From Alteromonas ponticola (GTDB taxonomy: Bacteria > Pseudomonadota > Gammaproteobacteria > Enterobacterales > Alteromonadaceae), in the NCBI RefSeq assembly GCF_012911815.1, contig NZ_JAATNW010000001.1, forward strand, positions 186,001-250,000: DNA of 64,000 bases. The letters are read 5' to 3'. This document shows positions 30,506 through 37,951 of the stretch, one piece after another. The notes under the pieces are model-generated. The model was not told the origin of the DNA and made no database searches. It worked only from the letters and a program-made list of their open reading frames with translations. The translations under genes and the position numbers were made by a program. Each line of letters opens with the position of its first letter. The stretch's first letter is position 1.

Positions 30506-30535
30506 ATTATATTCATATCTGGCATTAGAATGCAA
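30506..30535 (-). promoter_or_regulatory. candidate sigma-70 promoter of putP-proB-proA
   Basis: Read on the minus strand, TTGCAT at 30535-30530 and TATAAT at 30511-30506 are separated by 18 bases. A start near 30499 would place the terminator-like hairpin (30489-30460) only about 10 bases into the transcript. Confidence 0.5.
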
Positions 30536-30581
30536 ACGGGATTGTCGCCAACGTATGATTTTCCAATCAAAATGTGGGATG

Positions 30582-30613
30582 AAAAACCCCTCACTACCAT
30601 CTCATAAAGGGTT
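30582..30613 (-). terminator. weak terminator after the topoisomerase IB gene
   Basis: On the minus strand AACCC (30613-30609) pairs with GGGTT-type complement (30589-30585), with five Us after it (As at 30582-30586, partly shared with the stem). It lies about 150 bases after the topoisomerase stop. The 334-base gap 30427-30760 otherwise holds the putP promoter and leader hairpin only; I see no gene in it. Confidence 0.35.
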
Positions 30614-30760
30614 CAAACTGAAGCGTACAATAACATATATATCATATAGATAGCTTGGCTTTACACCGTGCAGTCACTGCCCTCGGCTCCTTGAATTGGC
30701 TCATCGAAACTAAGTATAACGTATGAAAATAATGACTATAGCGTGAAAACAGTTATGAAT

Positions 30761-31762
30761 TCATTGAATAGCAATAATTTGACTAAGAAGCCTTTCTGTA
30801 GCGGATACCGCCTCATCGTGCATAACATTTTCCGGTGCGTAGCCAGTCACCCGCTTGATGATATTTTCTCTCTCTGCCTGGCTTTCAGCCACCTCATATA
30901 GTTTCGGGTGAAGGTAATATTGCTGGCAAACGGCAGGGGTGTTTCCTAACATCGCCGCGACATGTTTGGTTAGCGTTGTAGACCACTTTCGACGTGGGCT
31001 CTGTTCAACCAACTGTTTGACAGAGGGTAAGCTGAACAAGCCAAATCGACATGCAGCCCACGTTCGGAAATCTTTGCAGGAGTATTCATCGCCAAGGTGA
31101 GTATGAATAAAGTGATTTACGTCATCACTATCCACATCGTGCCAGTGCCCCTCATCGTCCAGAAAACGAAATAATGCATACCCTCTTTGCTCGGCACTTT
31201 GAGAAACCAACTCTGCCAGTTGCGGATTTTCAATCTCGACCTCTCTATCTTTATTATGCTTACCGATAAAATTGAGACGTACTGTTTCACCCTCCGAGCA
31301 CACATGCTTTCGCCTGAGCGTCGTCAGTCCAAAGGTATTATTCTGCTCAGTATACTGTCGGTTACCTGCCCTTAAACCTGTGTGGTCTAACAGTAGGGTT
31401 ACCAGTGACAGCGACTTGTCCATCGACCACGTTTTATCATTCACGTGACTCCAGCAAAACTTTCTAAACTCGGGTAGTCCACTTCCGAAATGACTTAGCT
31501 TGGCAAACTTTTCCTGCTGACGCGCTTTGTGCCACTCTTCGTGGTAGAGATATTGTTTACGACCCTTTGTATCATACCCAACTGCCTGGAGATGTTGCGT
31601 TGGCGAACGACTAATCTGAACATCTTTCCAAATAGGGGGAATGACCAGCTTTTCGATCCTTCTCAATAGTCGCCGATCGCTGATTTTTTTTCCGGAGGAA
31701 TAAAAATACTCGAAACCTTTGCCACGGCGTTTTCGCACTATCTCTAAGGGCGCTGATTGCAT
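30761..31762 (-). CDS. DNA topoisomerase IB (poxvirus-type)
   Basis: This type IB enzyme relaxes supercoils through a 3'-phosphotyrosyl intermediate. The 333-residue protein has an N-terminal DNA-binding domain (about 1-85, IPPIWKDVQISRSPTQHLQA, GYDTKGRKQYLYH) and the catalytic domain with the expected residues: R131 in LRAGN, K168 in GKHNK, R233 in DFRTWA, and the nucleophile Y283 in QQYYLHP. Bacterial homologues are scattered and often tied to stress or mobile regions. Some family members have a longer C-terminus; here the protein ends about 50 residues after the catalytic tyrosine, which is normal for the bacterial form. Confidence 0.92.
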   Translation of the reverse strand: MQSAPLEIVRKRRGKGFEYFYSSGKKISDRRLLRRIEKLVIPPIWKDVQISRSPTQHLQAVGYDTKGRKQYLYHEEWHKARQQEKFAKLSHFGSGLPEFRKFCWSHVNDKTWSMDKSLSLVTLLLDHTGLRAGNRQYTEQNNTFGLTTLRRKHVCSEGETVRLNFIGKHNKDREVEIENPQLAELVSQSAEQRGYALFRFLDDEGHWHDVDSDDVNHFIHTHLGDEYSCKDFRTWAACRFGLFSLPSVKQLVEQSPRRKWSTTLTKHVAAMLGNTPAVCQQYYLHPKLYEVAESQAERENIIKRVTGYAPENVMHDEAVSATERLLSQIIAIQ

Positions 31763-31862
31763 AAACCACGTACCTGTAACTGCGTTTACTTTTGAATCTA
31801 ATACAGTGATGCGCGGGTATACGTTTACAATTTATCAAAAAGGCTCGGATTTTTAATATTCG

Positions 31863-31882
31863 ATTTTGATGCGCGTCAAAAT
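31863..31882. promoter_or_regulatory. FNR/ANR-like palindrome in the divergent gap
   Basis: ATTTTGA (31863-31869) and TCAAAAT (31876-31882) form a perfect inverted repeat around TGCGCG. The core TTGAT-GCGC-GTCAA matches the FNR/ANR consensus TTGAT-N4-(A/G)TCAA. It lies in the 349-base gap 31763-32111 between two divergent genes. A CTATAAT at 31928-31934 could serve the plus-strand gene. I see no coding region in the gap. Confidence 0.4.
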
Positions 31883-32111
31883 GAGAATTTTTTTCAGGAA
31901 ACGTCGAAATTTATTCCTGCTTCGTGGCTATAATAAACAGGTATTAAATCAATAAGTTTTAAAATTGTATGTTTTTTAATATGTTAAAGATAATTGTTGA
32001 AAAAAGGTACGAAGTTTGAAGCAGTTACGATAGCTGTCTATCGGTTGCCCGTTACTTGATCCCGCAATAACAAACTGATCGGCATTTTGCGTTATAAGAT
32101 GAGGAGGACGC

Positions 32112-32669
32112 ATGAGCCAGAAAATACAACATCATGACACCATAAAGGAATCGTTGGTGGATTCCGAGCATCTTCAGATTGCCGCCATTTATGATACGGC
32201 TGAAGATGCGCAGAGGTCTGCAGAGGAGCTCAGCCAGGATTCGGGCATCAGTCGTCGGCAGATTGTGATGATAAATCCTGATGATACGCATTATGGAGAG
32301 AAGCTTGAAGGCTCCAGCCGTGCGATAGGCAAAACAATGTGGAACTCGCACTTGCTGTTGGGGACTATCGGACTATTGGCTGGTTTAGCAGCCGCATTTT
32401 TATTAGTGACGTTCGGCCCTGCACTGACACAGCAAAATCCGTTATTCACTTACATTGCGTTAATCAGTCCCGGTATATTTGTAGGTTTATTTTTTGCTGG
32501 TCTGGTTAGTCTGCGTCCCGACAGAACTGAAATAATTGACGCCGTAAGGCATGCAATGAAGACCCGCCACTATGCACTGGTGGTCAATTTGAAAAAAAAT
32601 CAGTCGGCTGCGAAGGTTGCTGAAGTGCTTAAACGCAAAAGTTCTCAGGTGGTAGAAGCCATCCACTAG
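32112..32669 (+). CDS. two-helix membrane protein with DUF1269/general-stress-17M-like ends
   Basis: This 185-residue protein has a soluble N-terminal segment (about 20-60) that looks like the alpha/beta start of the GS17M/DUF1269 group: LQIAAIYDTAEDAQRSAEEL...ISRRQIVMINP. Two transmembrane helices follow (about 82-104 and 113-135), then a soluble C-terminal strand-helix (HYALVVNLKKNQSAAKVAEVL) that could complete the same fold. Members of this group are often stress-induced; the function is unknown. The start ATG 32112 has GAGGAGG just upstream. It diverges from topoisomerase IB and points toward an SDR gene. Confidence 0.6.
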   Translation: MSQKIQHHDTIKESLVDSEHLQIAAIYDTAEDAQRSAEELSQDSGISRRQIVMINPDDTHYGEKLEGSSRAIGKTMWNSHLLLGTIGLLAGLAAAFLLVTFGPALTQQNPLFTYIALISPGIFVGLFFAGLVSLRPDRTEIIDAVRHAMKTRHYALVVNLKKNQSAAKVAEVLKRKSSQVVEAIH

Positions 32670-32710
32670 TTGAACAAAGGTCGACGGCTTACTCCAGGTA
32701 AGCCTTCGAC

Positions 32711-33400
32711 TCACCACTTAATTTGTTTTTTATCCCGAAAGAAGCTTCCGTTCGGTCCATCATCTTTTAGTAAACCTAACCATATTGCAGTTTCTGCGCC
32801 CTGTTCTGGTGTCCGAGGGGCGTCTTTACCGCCCATCCGCGTGTGCACCCATCCCGGACACACAGCATTAATTTTCACGTTTACATTCTCCGGAACGCGA
32901 TTGGCTAGTTTTTTGGTAAGTGCATTCAGCGCGGCTTTGCTTACTGCATAGGCTACCGGTCCTTCCATTCCCTCAGCAAACGCTCCCCACCCTGATGACA
33001 CATTGACAATTCGACCAAAATTCCGCTCTATCATTCCTGGCAACAGTAATTGGCACAATAAGAAAGGCCCTTTGACATGAACCTGTAATGACTTCTCAAA
33101 ATCAGCTTCGCTCAGAGCATCGTATTCCGCATCTATCATCACCCCAGCGTTATTAATAAGAATGTCGATATCGCCGTAGACAGCCTGAGCGCGAACGATA
33201 CATTCACTAATCGTATCCGAATTTGACAGATCAATTTCTACCACCTGAATATCATTACCAGGAATATCTTTTCGTGCAGCTTCCCCCTCTGCTTCTTCTC
33301 GCACCCCCATCAATACTTTACAGCCTTGTTCAGCAAATCCTTTCGCAATTTCAAACCCAATACCGCGATTAGCGCCGGTTACTAATACAGTTGAAGTCAT
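32711..33400 (-). CDS. short-chain dehydrogenase, carbonyl-reductase-like
   Basis: This 229-residue classical SDR has TGANRGIG at residues 8-15, VEIDLSN for the cofactor adenine, NNAGV at about 87-91, a catalytic serine in VNVSSGWG, and YAVSK for the Tyr-Lys pair. The VCPGWVHTRMGG segment and overall length are like the plant/animal carbonyl reductase 1 and tropinone-type group. The cofactor is probably NADPH. The ATG at 33400 lies 9 bases after the end of the DUF2878 gene, so the two form an operon. Confidence 0.82.
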   Translation of the reverse strand: MTSTVLVTGANRGIGFEIAKGFAEQGCKVLMGVREEAEGEAARKDIPGNDIQVVEIDLSNSDTISECIVRAQAVYGDIDILINNAGVMIDAEYDALSEADFEKSLQVHVKGPFLLCQLLLPGMIERNFGRIVNVSSGWGAFAEGMEGPVAYAVSKAALNALTKKLANRVPENVNVKINAVCPGWVHTRMGGKDAPRTPEQGAETAIWLGLLKDDGPNGSFFRDKKQIKW

Positions 33401-33408
33401 ATCGATTC

Positions 33409-33957
33409 CTATGCGTGTTTGTTACTCTTTGCGTGTCGAAAATAGTTCGACAATTCAATTAATATGGGTAACAGAATTGCCCAGACTATCGCCAAAATAA
33501 TAAAAGTCACCAGTGTCGAAAATGAAAATGTTACGGCATCAAAGTGACGGCCAGCCAAATAACTGATCGGTCCAGCAACGGCACCAATAAGAATTTGTAC
33601 AGCACGACTTTTAATCCAGATCGAGAGGCTATGATAAGTCGATATTGCGAACGCAGCCCACAATATCACCAACCAGACTGGAATAAGCCCAATTGAAGGC
33701 TGGTCACTGAAGACGAACACCTTGTTTGCGGTGAGTAGATTATCGATTAGACAACCAATAACCACACCGACCAGCATGATGAACAGATCACGCTTAGGTG
33801 TGCTGGTGACAAAGAAATGCAACACGACGAGGGCTGCCACCAGATAAATAAATTTCATTTGATAGGCCACGGCCAGAATCCAAATCACCTGAAACCACAC
33901 TACGTTAAATAGAGTAAACAATCGATTCGGCGTAGCGCTTGTTCTGTCGGCGTTCAT
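33409..33957 (-). CDS. DUF2878 polytopic membrane protein
   Basis: This 182-residue protein matches DUF2878: NVVWFQVIWILAV near the N-terminus, a VVIGCLIDNLL motif, PVWLVILWAAFA, and a GPISYLAG turn. About five or six transmembrane helices span nearly the whole length, and a short basic tail ends it. Family function unknown. It leads the pair with the SDR, and diverges across about 120 bases from the phosphatase-kinase fusion gene; a perfect palindrome lies in that gap. Confidence 0.82.
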   Translation of the reverse strand: MNADRTSATPNRLFTLFNVVWFQVIWILAVAYQMKFIYLVAALVVLHFFVTSTPKRDLFIMLVGVVIGCLIDNLLTANKVFVFSDQPSIGLIPVWLVILWAAFAISTYHSLSIWIKSRAVQILIGAVAGPISYLAGRHFDAVTFSFSTLVTFIILAIVWAILLPILIELSNYFRHAKSNKHA

Positions 33958-34015
33958 TTTTTCCTACAGTTAAATAGACCACTGATTGACATTTATCTTA
34001 AGCTTCTTGCTACGA

Positions 34016-34038
34016 AACTGAACTAACATAGTTCAGTT
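34016..34038. promoter_or_regulatory. 9-bp perfect inverted repeat, operator-like
   Basis: AACTGAACT (34016-34024) and AGTTCAGTT (34030-34038) are perfect complements around AACAT. It lies between the divergent DUF2878 and phosphatase-kinase genes, 42 bases before the GTG of the latter. There is no T-run, so an operator for a dimeric regulator is more likely than a terminator. Confidence 0.5.
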
Positions 34039-34079
34039 CTCAGTAGTAATAAGGGCATGGAAAGAAAGGAGAAAAAACG

Positions 34080-35708
34080 GTGAAGATGGTGAAGTACTAT
34101 CTTGTAAGTGCGTTAGTGGCTGGTATAGTGGCCTGGACGATTCCCTGGCTATTGGTCAGCATTTTATTTTGGTGGATCGCGCTCTCACTTACAGTAGTGA
34201 GTAGTGCCTATATCTTTCGTTACCCCTCTTTGTTCAGGAAACGCAATGATGGAAGCATCCCGTTTTACATCAGATGGATCTTCATTCCATTTTTGCTGGG
34301 CACAGACACCTATAACAGTTGGGCACGCAAGAACGATAAGGTGCCACCCATTCAGCAGATTGACGAAAATCTCTTTCTCGCCTGCCGCCTGTTTCATCAC
34401 GATATAGAAACCCTGAATGAGTTAGGTGTCACCGCCATATTGGATGTCACCGCTGAGTTTGACGGTCTTGATTGGACAGCGTATCAGGCGGATTGCGATT
34501 ATTTGAATATTCCGGTACTTGACCATACCAGCCCAACACCGGAACAATTAAATACCGCTATTAACTGGATTGAACAACATATTGCCGATGGCAATAAGGT
34601 TGTTATTCACTGCGCATTGGGACGCGGGCGCTCTGTCCTCACCCTGGCGGCCTACCTCCTTGCAAGGGATGATCAGCTATCTATAAAAGAGGTGATGAAA
34701 AAGATCCAGTCTGTCCGTAGCACCGCGAGGTTAAATAAGCGGCAGATGAAATCATTATCGCATATCAAACAAGGTGGGCGCCTGCAGTTGCTTAAATCAC
34801 TTTTCCTCATCGCAAATCCGGTTGCAGGTGGAGGCAAATGGGAAGATGAAAAAGAAAATATTCTCGCGCAATTGAACCCGCATTTCCGCGTAAGCGTGTT
34901 TGAAACGACCGAGGATATATCAGCTACAAGATTGGCAAAAAAAGCAATAGAACGGCGCGCTGACATTATCGTTGGGTGCGGTGGTGACGGCACAATTTCA
35001 GAAGTTGCACGGCAGTGTCTGGAATCAAATACTGTGTTAGGTGTTATTCCTCTTGGCACAGCTAACGCGTTAAGTCAGGTTATCCATGGTGTAATTCAGC
35101 AGATTGATCCTATCGATACGGCATGCACGGCCATCATTGAGGGCAGTCAAACAAAAATTGATACCGCGATTTGTAACGATAAGCTAATGCTCTTGGTGGC
35201 AGCTGTCGGATTCGAACAGAAAATGATACAAACGGCTGACCGTTCTCAAAAAAATGAAGGGGGTCAGATGGCCTATCTCAAAGGGCTCTGGGATGCGATA
35301 AGCAAGAATGAAACGCTTAGCTTGCAGGTCAGATTTGATCAGGAGCCGGTTACCGATATGCAGACACCAAGCCTGGTTGTAGCCAATGCAGCGCCAATCA
35401 CTACAGCGCTTGCTCAGGGGGGAGATGAACCCGATCTGACCGATGGAAAACTCGATATAACCTGGTTAACACCACAGGAAAATTCTGATCAGCAGTTTTT
35501 ATCCCTGGCCGAGCTGGTTTTTGATGATGCAGAAACAAAAAAAACCTCCTCACGCGTTAATCATCGGCAAGCTTCTGAAATTGAAATTACCTTTAGTCAA
35601 GAAAGAGAGTATGCATTGGACGGGGAAATTTTTAAGGCTAAAAGTATCAATATCAAAATTTTACCGAAGAGTTTGACGATATTAAGCGAGGGACAGATAA
35701 ATGGTTAA
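34080..35708 (+). CDS. fusion: membrane-anchored dual-specificity phosphatase + diacylglycerol kinase-like lipid kinase
   Basis: This 542-residue protein joins three parts. Two transmembrane helices occupy about 7-47. A dual-specificity/cysteine phosphatase domain (about 88-230) carries the P-loop IHCALGRGRS, with C178 and R184 in CX5R. A diacylglycerol kinase/NAD-kinase-fold catalytic domain (about 238-540) has IANPVAGGGK, the GCGGDGTISEV motif (GGDGT 301-305), IPLGTANAL, and the late YALDGE. Both active sites look intact, which suggests removal of phosphate in one lipid or protein and addition in another at the membrane. GTG 34080 is favoured over ATG 34086 because AGGAG (34067-34071) has better spacing. 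Similar fusions are known in proteobacteria but are uncharacterised as far as I recall. Confidence 0.85.
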   Translation: MKMVKYYLVSALVAGIVAWTIPWLLVSILFWWIALSLTVVSSAYIFRYPSLFRKRNDGSIPFYIRWIFIPFLLGTDTYNSWARKNDKVPPIQQIDENLFLACRLFHHDIETLNELGVTAILDVTAEFDGLDWTAYQADCDYLNIPVLDHTSPTPEQLNTAINWIEQHIADGNKVVIHCALGRGRSVLTLAAYLLARDDQLSIKEVMKKIQSVRSTARLNKRQMKSLSHIKQGGRLQLLKSLFLIANPVAGGGKWEDEKENILAQLNPHFRVSVFETTEDISATRLAKKAIERRADIIVGCGGDGTISEVARQCLESNTVLGVIPLGTANALSQVIHGVIQQIDPIDTACTAIIEGSQTKIDTAICNDKLMLLVAAVGFEQKMIQTADRSQKNEGGQMAYLKGLWDAISKNETLSLQVRFDQEPVTDMQTPSLVVANAAPITTALAQGGDEPDLTDGKLDITWLTPQENSDQQFLSLAELVFDDAETKKTSSRVNHRQASEIEITFSQEREYALDGEIFKAKSINIKILPKSLTILSEGQING

Positions 35709-35807
35709 TCGTCAGACGGTTGAACTTTGCGTAGTGTGAAGCAGTAAATAAATGGAGCAACATCAATACTTTCTAATTGAGTAAATGGAAAAACAAGGAA
35801 TAAACCT

Positions 35808-37148
35808 ATGGCGTACACCTCGAATTTGGATGAGTTTAAAGAGTGGATCACCACACGCTATCCAGATCAGAAAGAGTACTTACAAGCTACTCTTGATATC
35901 GCCAAAGATGTTATTCCAATATGTAATGCCAATGAGAAATACAAGCAGTGGGACGTATTCAAACGCCTTTGTGAGCCCGAGCGAACTATTCAGTTTTGTG
36001 TGACGTGGCTGAACGACGCTAATGAAATACAAATCAACAAGGGTTGGCGCGTCCAACACTGTGGTCTCATCGGGCCTTATAAAGGTGGCTTACGCTTCCA
36101 TCCCACCGTAAATGAGTCAATTCTTAAATTCCTTGCGTTTGAGCAATCTTTCAAGAATGCATTGACCGGGTTACCCATCGGGGGGGCCAAAGGAGGTTCC
36201 GACTTCAATCCTAAAGGACGAAGCGATTATGAAGTGATGCGCTTCTGCCAGGCTTTCATGCAGGAGCTTCAGCGCCACATAGGCCCTTACACTGACGTTC
36301 CTGCCGGCGATATCAACGTAGGTAGTCGCGAAATAGGTTTTCTCTACGGGGAATATCGAAAGATTAATAACCGTTTCGGTGGCGCTATTACGGGCAAAGA
36401 TATTGAGTTTGGTGGCAGCTATGTGCGTACAGAGGCGACCGGGTTTGGCTTAATCTATTTTCTTGATGACGTTTTAGAACACACTGGCACCAACATCAAA
36501 GGCAAACGAATTGCCGTTTCCGGTGCCGGCAATGTCGCACTGCATGCAGCGTTAAAGGCAACCCAACATGGCGGCAAAGTAGTGACTCTGTCAAATAGTC
36601 GGGGAACGCTGATTCATGAAAAAGGCTTCACTGAAGAAGACTTAAATTGGGTTATTAATCACAAAGGTGAACCAGACAATATTTTGTTATCTCTCAATGA
36701 GCGTATTGATGGAGATTGGAAGGCCGATGAAAAGCCATGGCAAACCGAAGTGGATATTGCCCTGCCCTGCGCTACGCAAAACGAACTTATCGGTAAAGAT
36801 GCCAGAGCACTAATCAGCAACGGCTGTAAGTTCGTTTTAGAAGGAGCCAATATGCCGTGTAACGATGCCGCACAACGGGCTTTTTCAGATGCAAAAGTCG
36901 TGTTTGTACCTGGCAAAGCGTCCAACGCAGGCGGGGTAGCACTGTCAGGTTTAGAAATGTCGCAAAACGCCACTTTTCATAAAGCAACATATAAAGCGAT
37001 GAACTCTGCGCTTAAAGAAATTATGGCTAATATCCACCGTCAATGTGTTGAGGAAGGTGACGAGGGTGATTATGTTAATTACGCAAAAGGAGCAAACGTC
37101 GCCGCGTTTCGACGCTTAGCAGACGCCCTTGTCGCGCAAGGCGTTTGA
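35808..37148 (+). CDS. gdhA: NADP-specific glutamate dehydrogenase GdhA
   Basis: GdhA makes glutamate from 2-oxoglutarate and ammonium with NADPH. The 446-residue hexameric type shows the substrate site GPYKGGLRFHP, the catalytic lysine motif PIGGAKGGSDF, DVPAGDINVG, the Rossmann motif VSGAGNVALHA, and LEGANMPC. Length matches E. coli GdhA (447). ATG 35808 has AAGGA at 35794-35798. Its glutamate product feeds the proB-proA pathway encoded 5 kb away. No terminator with a T-run follows; only a long-loop repeat (37156-37194). Confidence 0.96.
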   Translation: MAYTSNLDEFKEWITTRYPDQKEYLQATLDIAKDVIPICNANEKYKQWDVFKRLCEPERTIQFCVTWLNDANEIQINKGWRVQHCGLIGPYKGGLRFHPTVNESILKFLAFEQSFKNALTGLPIGGAKGGSDFNPKGRSDYEVMRFCQAFMQELQRHIGPYTDVPAGDINVGSREIGFLYGEYRKINNRFGGAITGKDIEFGGSYVRTEATGFGLIYFLDDVLEHTGTNIKGKRIAVSGAGNVALHAALKATQHGGKVVTLSNSRGTLIHEKGFTEEDLNWVINHKGEPDNILLSLNERIDGDWKADEKPWQTEVDIALPCATQNELIGKDARALISNGCKFVLEGANMPCNDAAQRAFSDAKVVFVPGKASNAGGVALSGLEMSQNATFHKATYKAMNSALKEIMANIHRQCVEEGDEGDYVNYAKGANVAAFRRLADALVAQGV

Positions 37149-37319
37149 GTAAAGAAATTTGTGCCCTGTGCTGTGTAAAATTCACGCACAAATTACCAGC
37201 ACTTAGCGTGACTATGTCGCAATTTCTATAAATTAGAATACTTTCAATCGGTTACAAAAACCCTGAATTTGGAACGAAATTCGCATCAATGTTGTTAATT
37301 CAGGATGAGGAGATATTCC

Positions 37320-37760
37320 ATGAAGATATTTGAAGCACTAAGACAAGATCATGAAAAACAAAGGTTATTATTAAAAATATTGGCAGAAACCAGTGGCGAC
37401 ACGCCAGCCAGACGAGAGTACTACTCTGAACTGAAGGAACAGTTAGAAACGCATGCAACCGCAGAAGAGCGTTATTTCTATTCTCCACTGATGCAATCTG
37501 ATAATACAGTAGAACTATCACGCCACGGTGTTGCCGAGCACCATGAAATTGACGAGCTTATCGAGAAGCTGGACGGAACGGATATGAGTTCATCAGCCTG
37601 GCTTCGTCATCTAAAAGCCTTGCAAGAGAAGGTGGAGCATCATCTTGCAGAAGAGGAACGGGAGTTTTTCCAAGTTGCCGGTAAAGTGCTAAATGAATCG
37701 CAGAAAGAAAAGCTGGCCAATAATTATCAGCAAGAGATGCGCGCTGAGCTTCACCACTAA
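37320..37760 (+). CDS. hemerythrin HHE cation-binding domain protein
   Basis: This 146-residue four-helix protein has the carboxylate and histidine ligands of the HHE family: LRQDHEKQ, LETHATAEERYFY, VAEHHEIDEL and VEHHLAEEEREFF. Such proteins bind a di-iron centre and are linked to oxygen, NO or oxidative-stress handling. I start at ATG 37320, which has GAGGAG at 37306-37311; the frame's earlier ATG would include that ribosome site. It is monocistronic with a strong terminator after it. Confidence 0.88.
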   Translation: MKIFEALRQDHEKQRLLLKILAETSGDTPARREYYSELKEQLETHATAEERYFYSPLMQSDNTVELSRHGVAEHHEIDELIEKLDGTDMSSSAWLRHLKALQEKVEHHLAEEEREFFQVAGKVLNESQKEKLANNYQQEMRAELHH

Positions 37761-37788
37761 ACTTTGATAGATAATCGTAAGTAGCTGG

Positions 37789-37821
37789 CAATTGCGTCTT
37801 GCAGCAAGTACAAGACAATTG
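37789..37821 (+). other. bulged stem-loop in the 3' region of the hemerythrin transcript
   Basis: CAATT and GTCTTG (37789-37793, 37796-37801) pair with CAAGAC and AATTG (37811-37816, 37817-37821), leaving a two-base bulge and a nine-base loop. It stands seven bases before the terminator hairpin, so the transcript ends in two tandem stems. Confidence 0.4.
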
Positions 37822-37827
37822 TCGCAG

Positions 37828-37866
37828 CTGGCGTAACAAAGCATGTTACGCCAGTTTATAACTTCT
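37828..37866 (+). terminator. terminator after the hemerythrin gene
   Basis: CTGGCGTAAC (37828-37837) pairs perfectly with GTTACGCCAG (37845-37854) around a seven-base loop, then TTTATAACTTCTT follows. The tail is not a pure T-run. Confidence 0.7.
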
Positions 37867-37951
37867 TATCTTATAAACAATTTCCATTCCTATAGGTCTA
37901 TTTAGCGTCAAACGCCGTTTAAAGCGTAATTATTCTTTATTTAACAGATTA

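Noticed and set aside
30761..31762. Topoisomerase IB as a sign of a virus or prophage
   Set aside because: The poxvirus-type enzyme is widespread in bacterial chromosomes and no phage structural or integration genes are near.
37156..37194. AATTTGTGC / GCACAAATT inverted repeat after gdhA as a terminator
   Set aside because: The loop is 21 bases and no T-run follows; it could be chance or a weak regulatory repeat.
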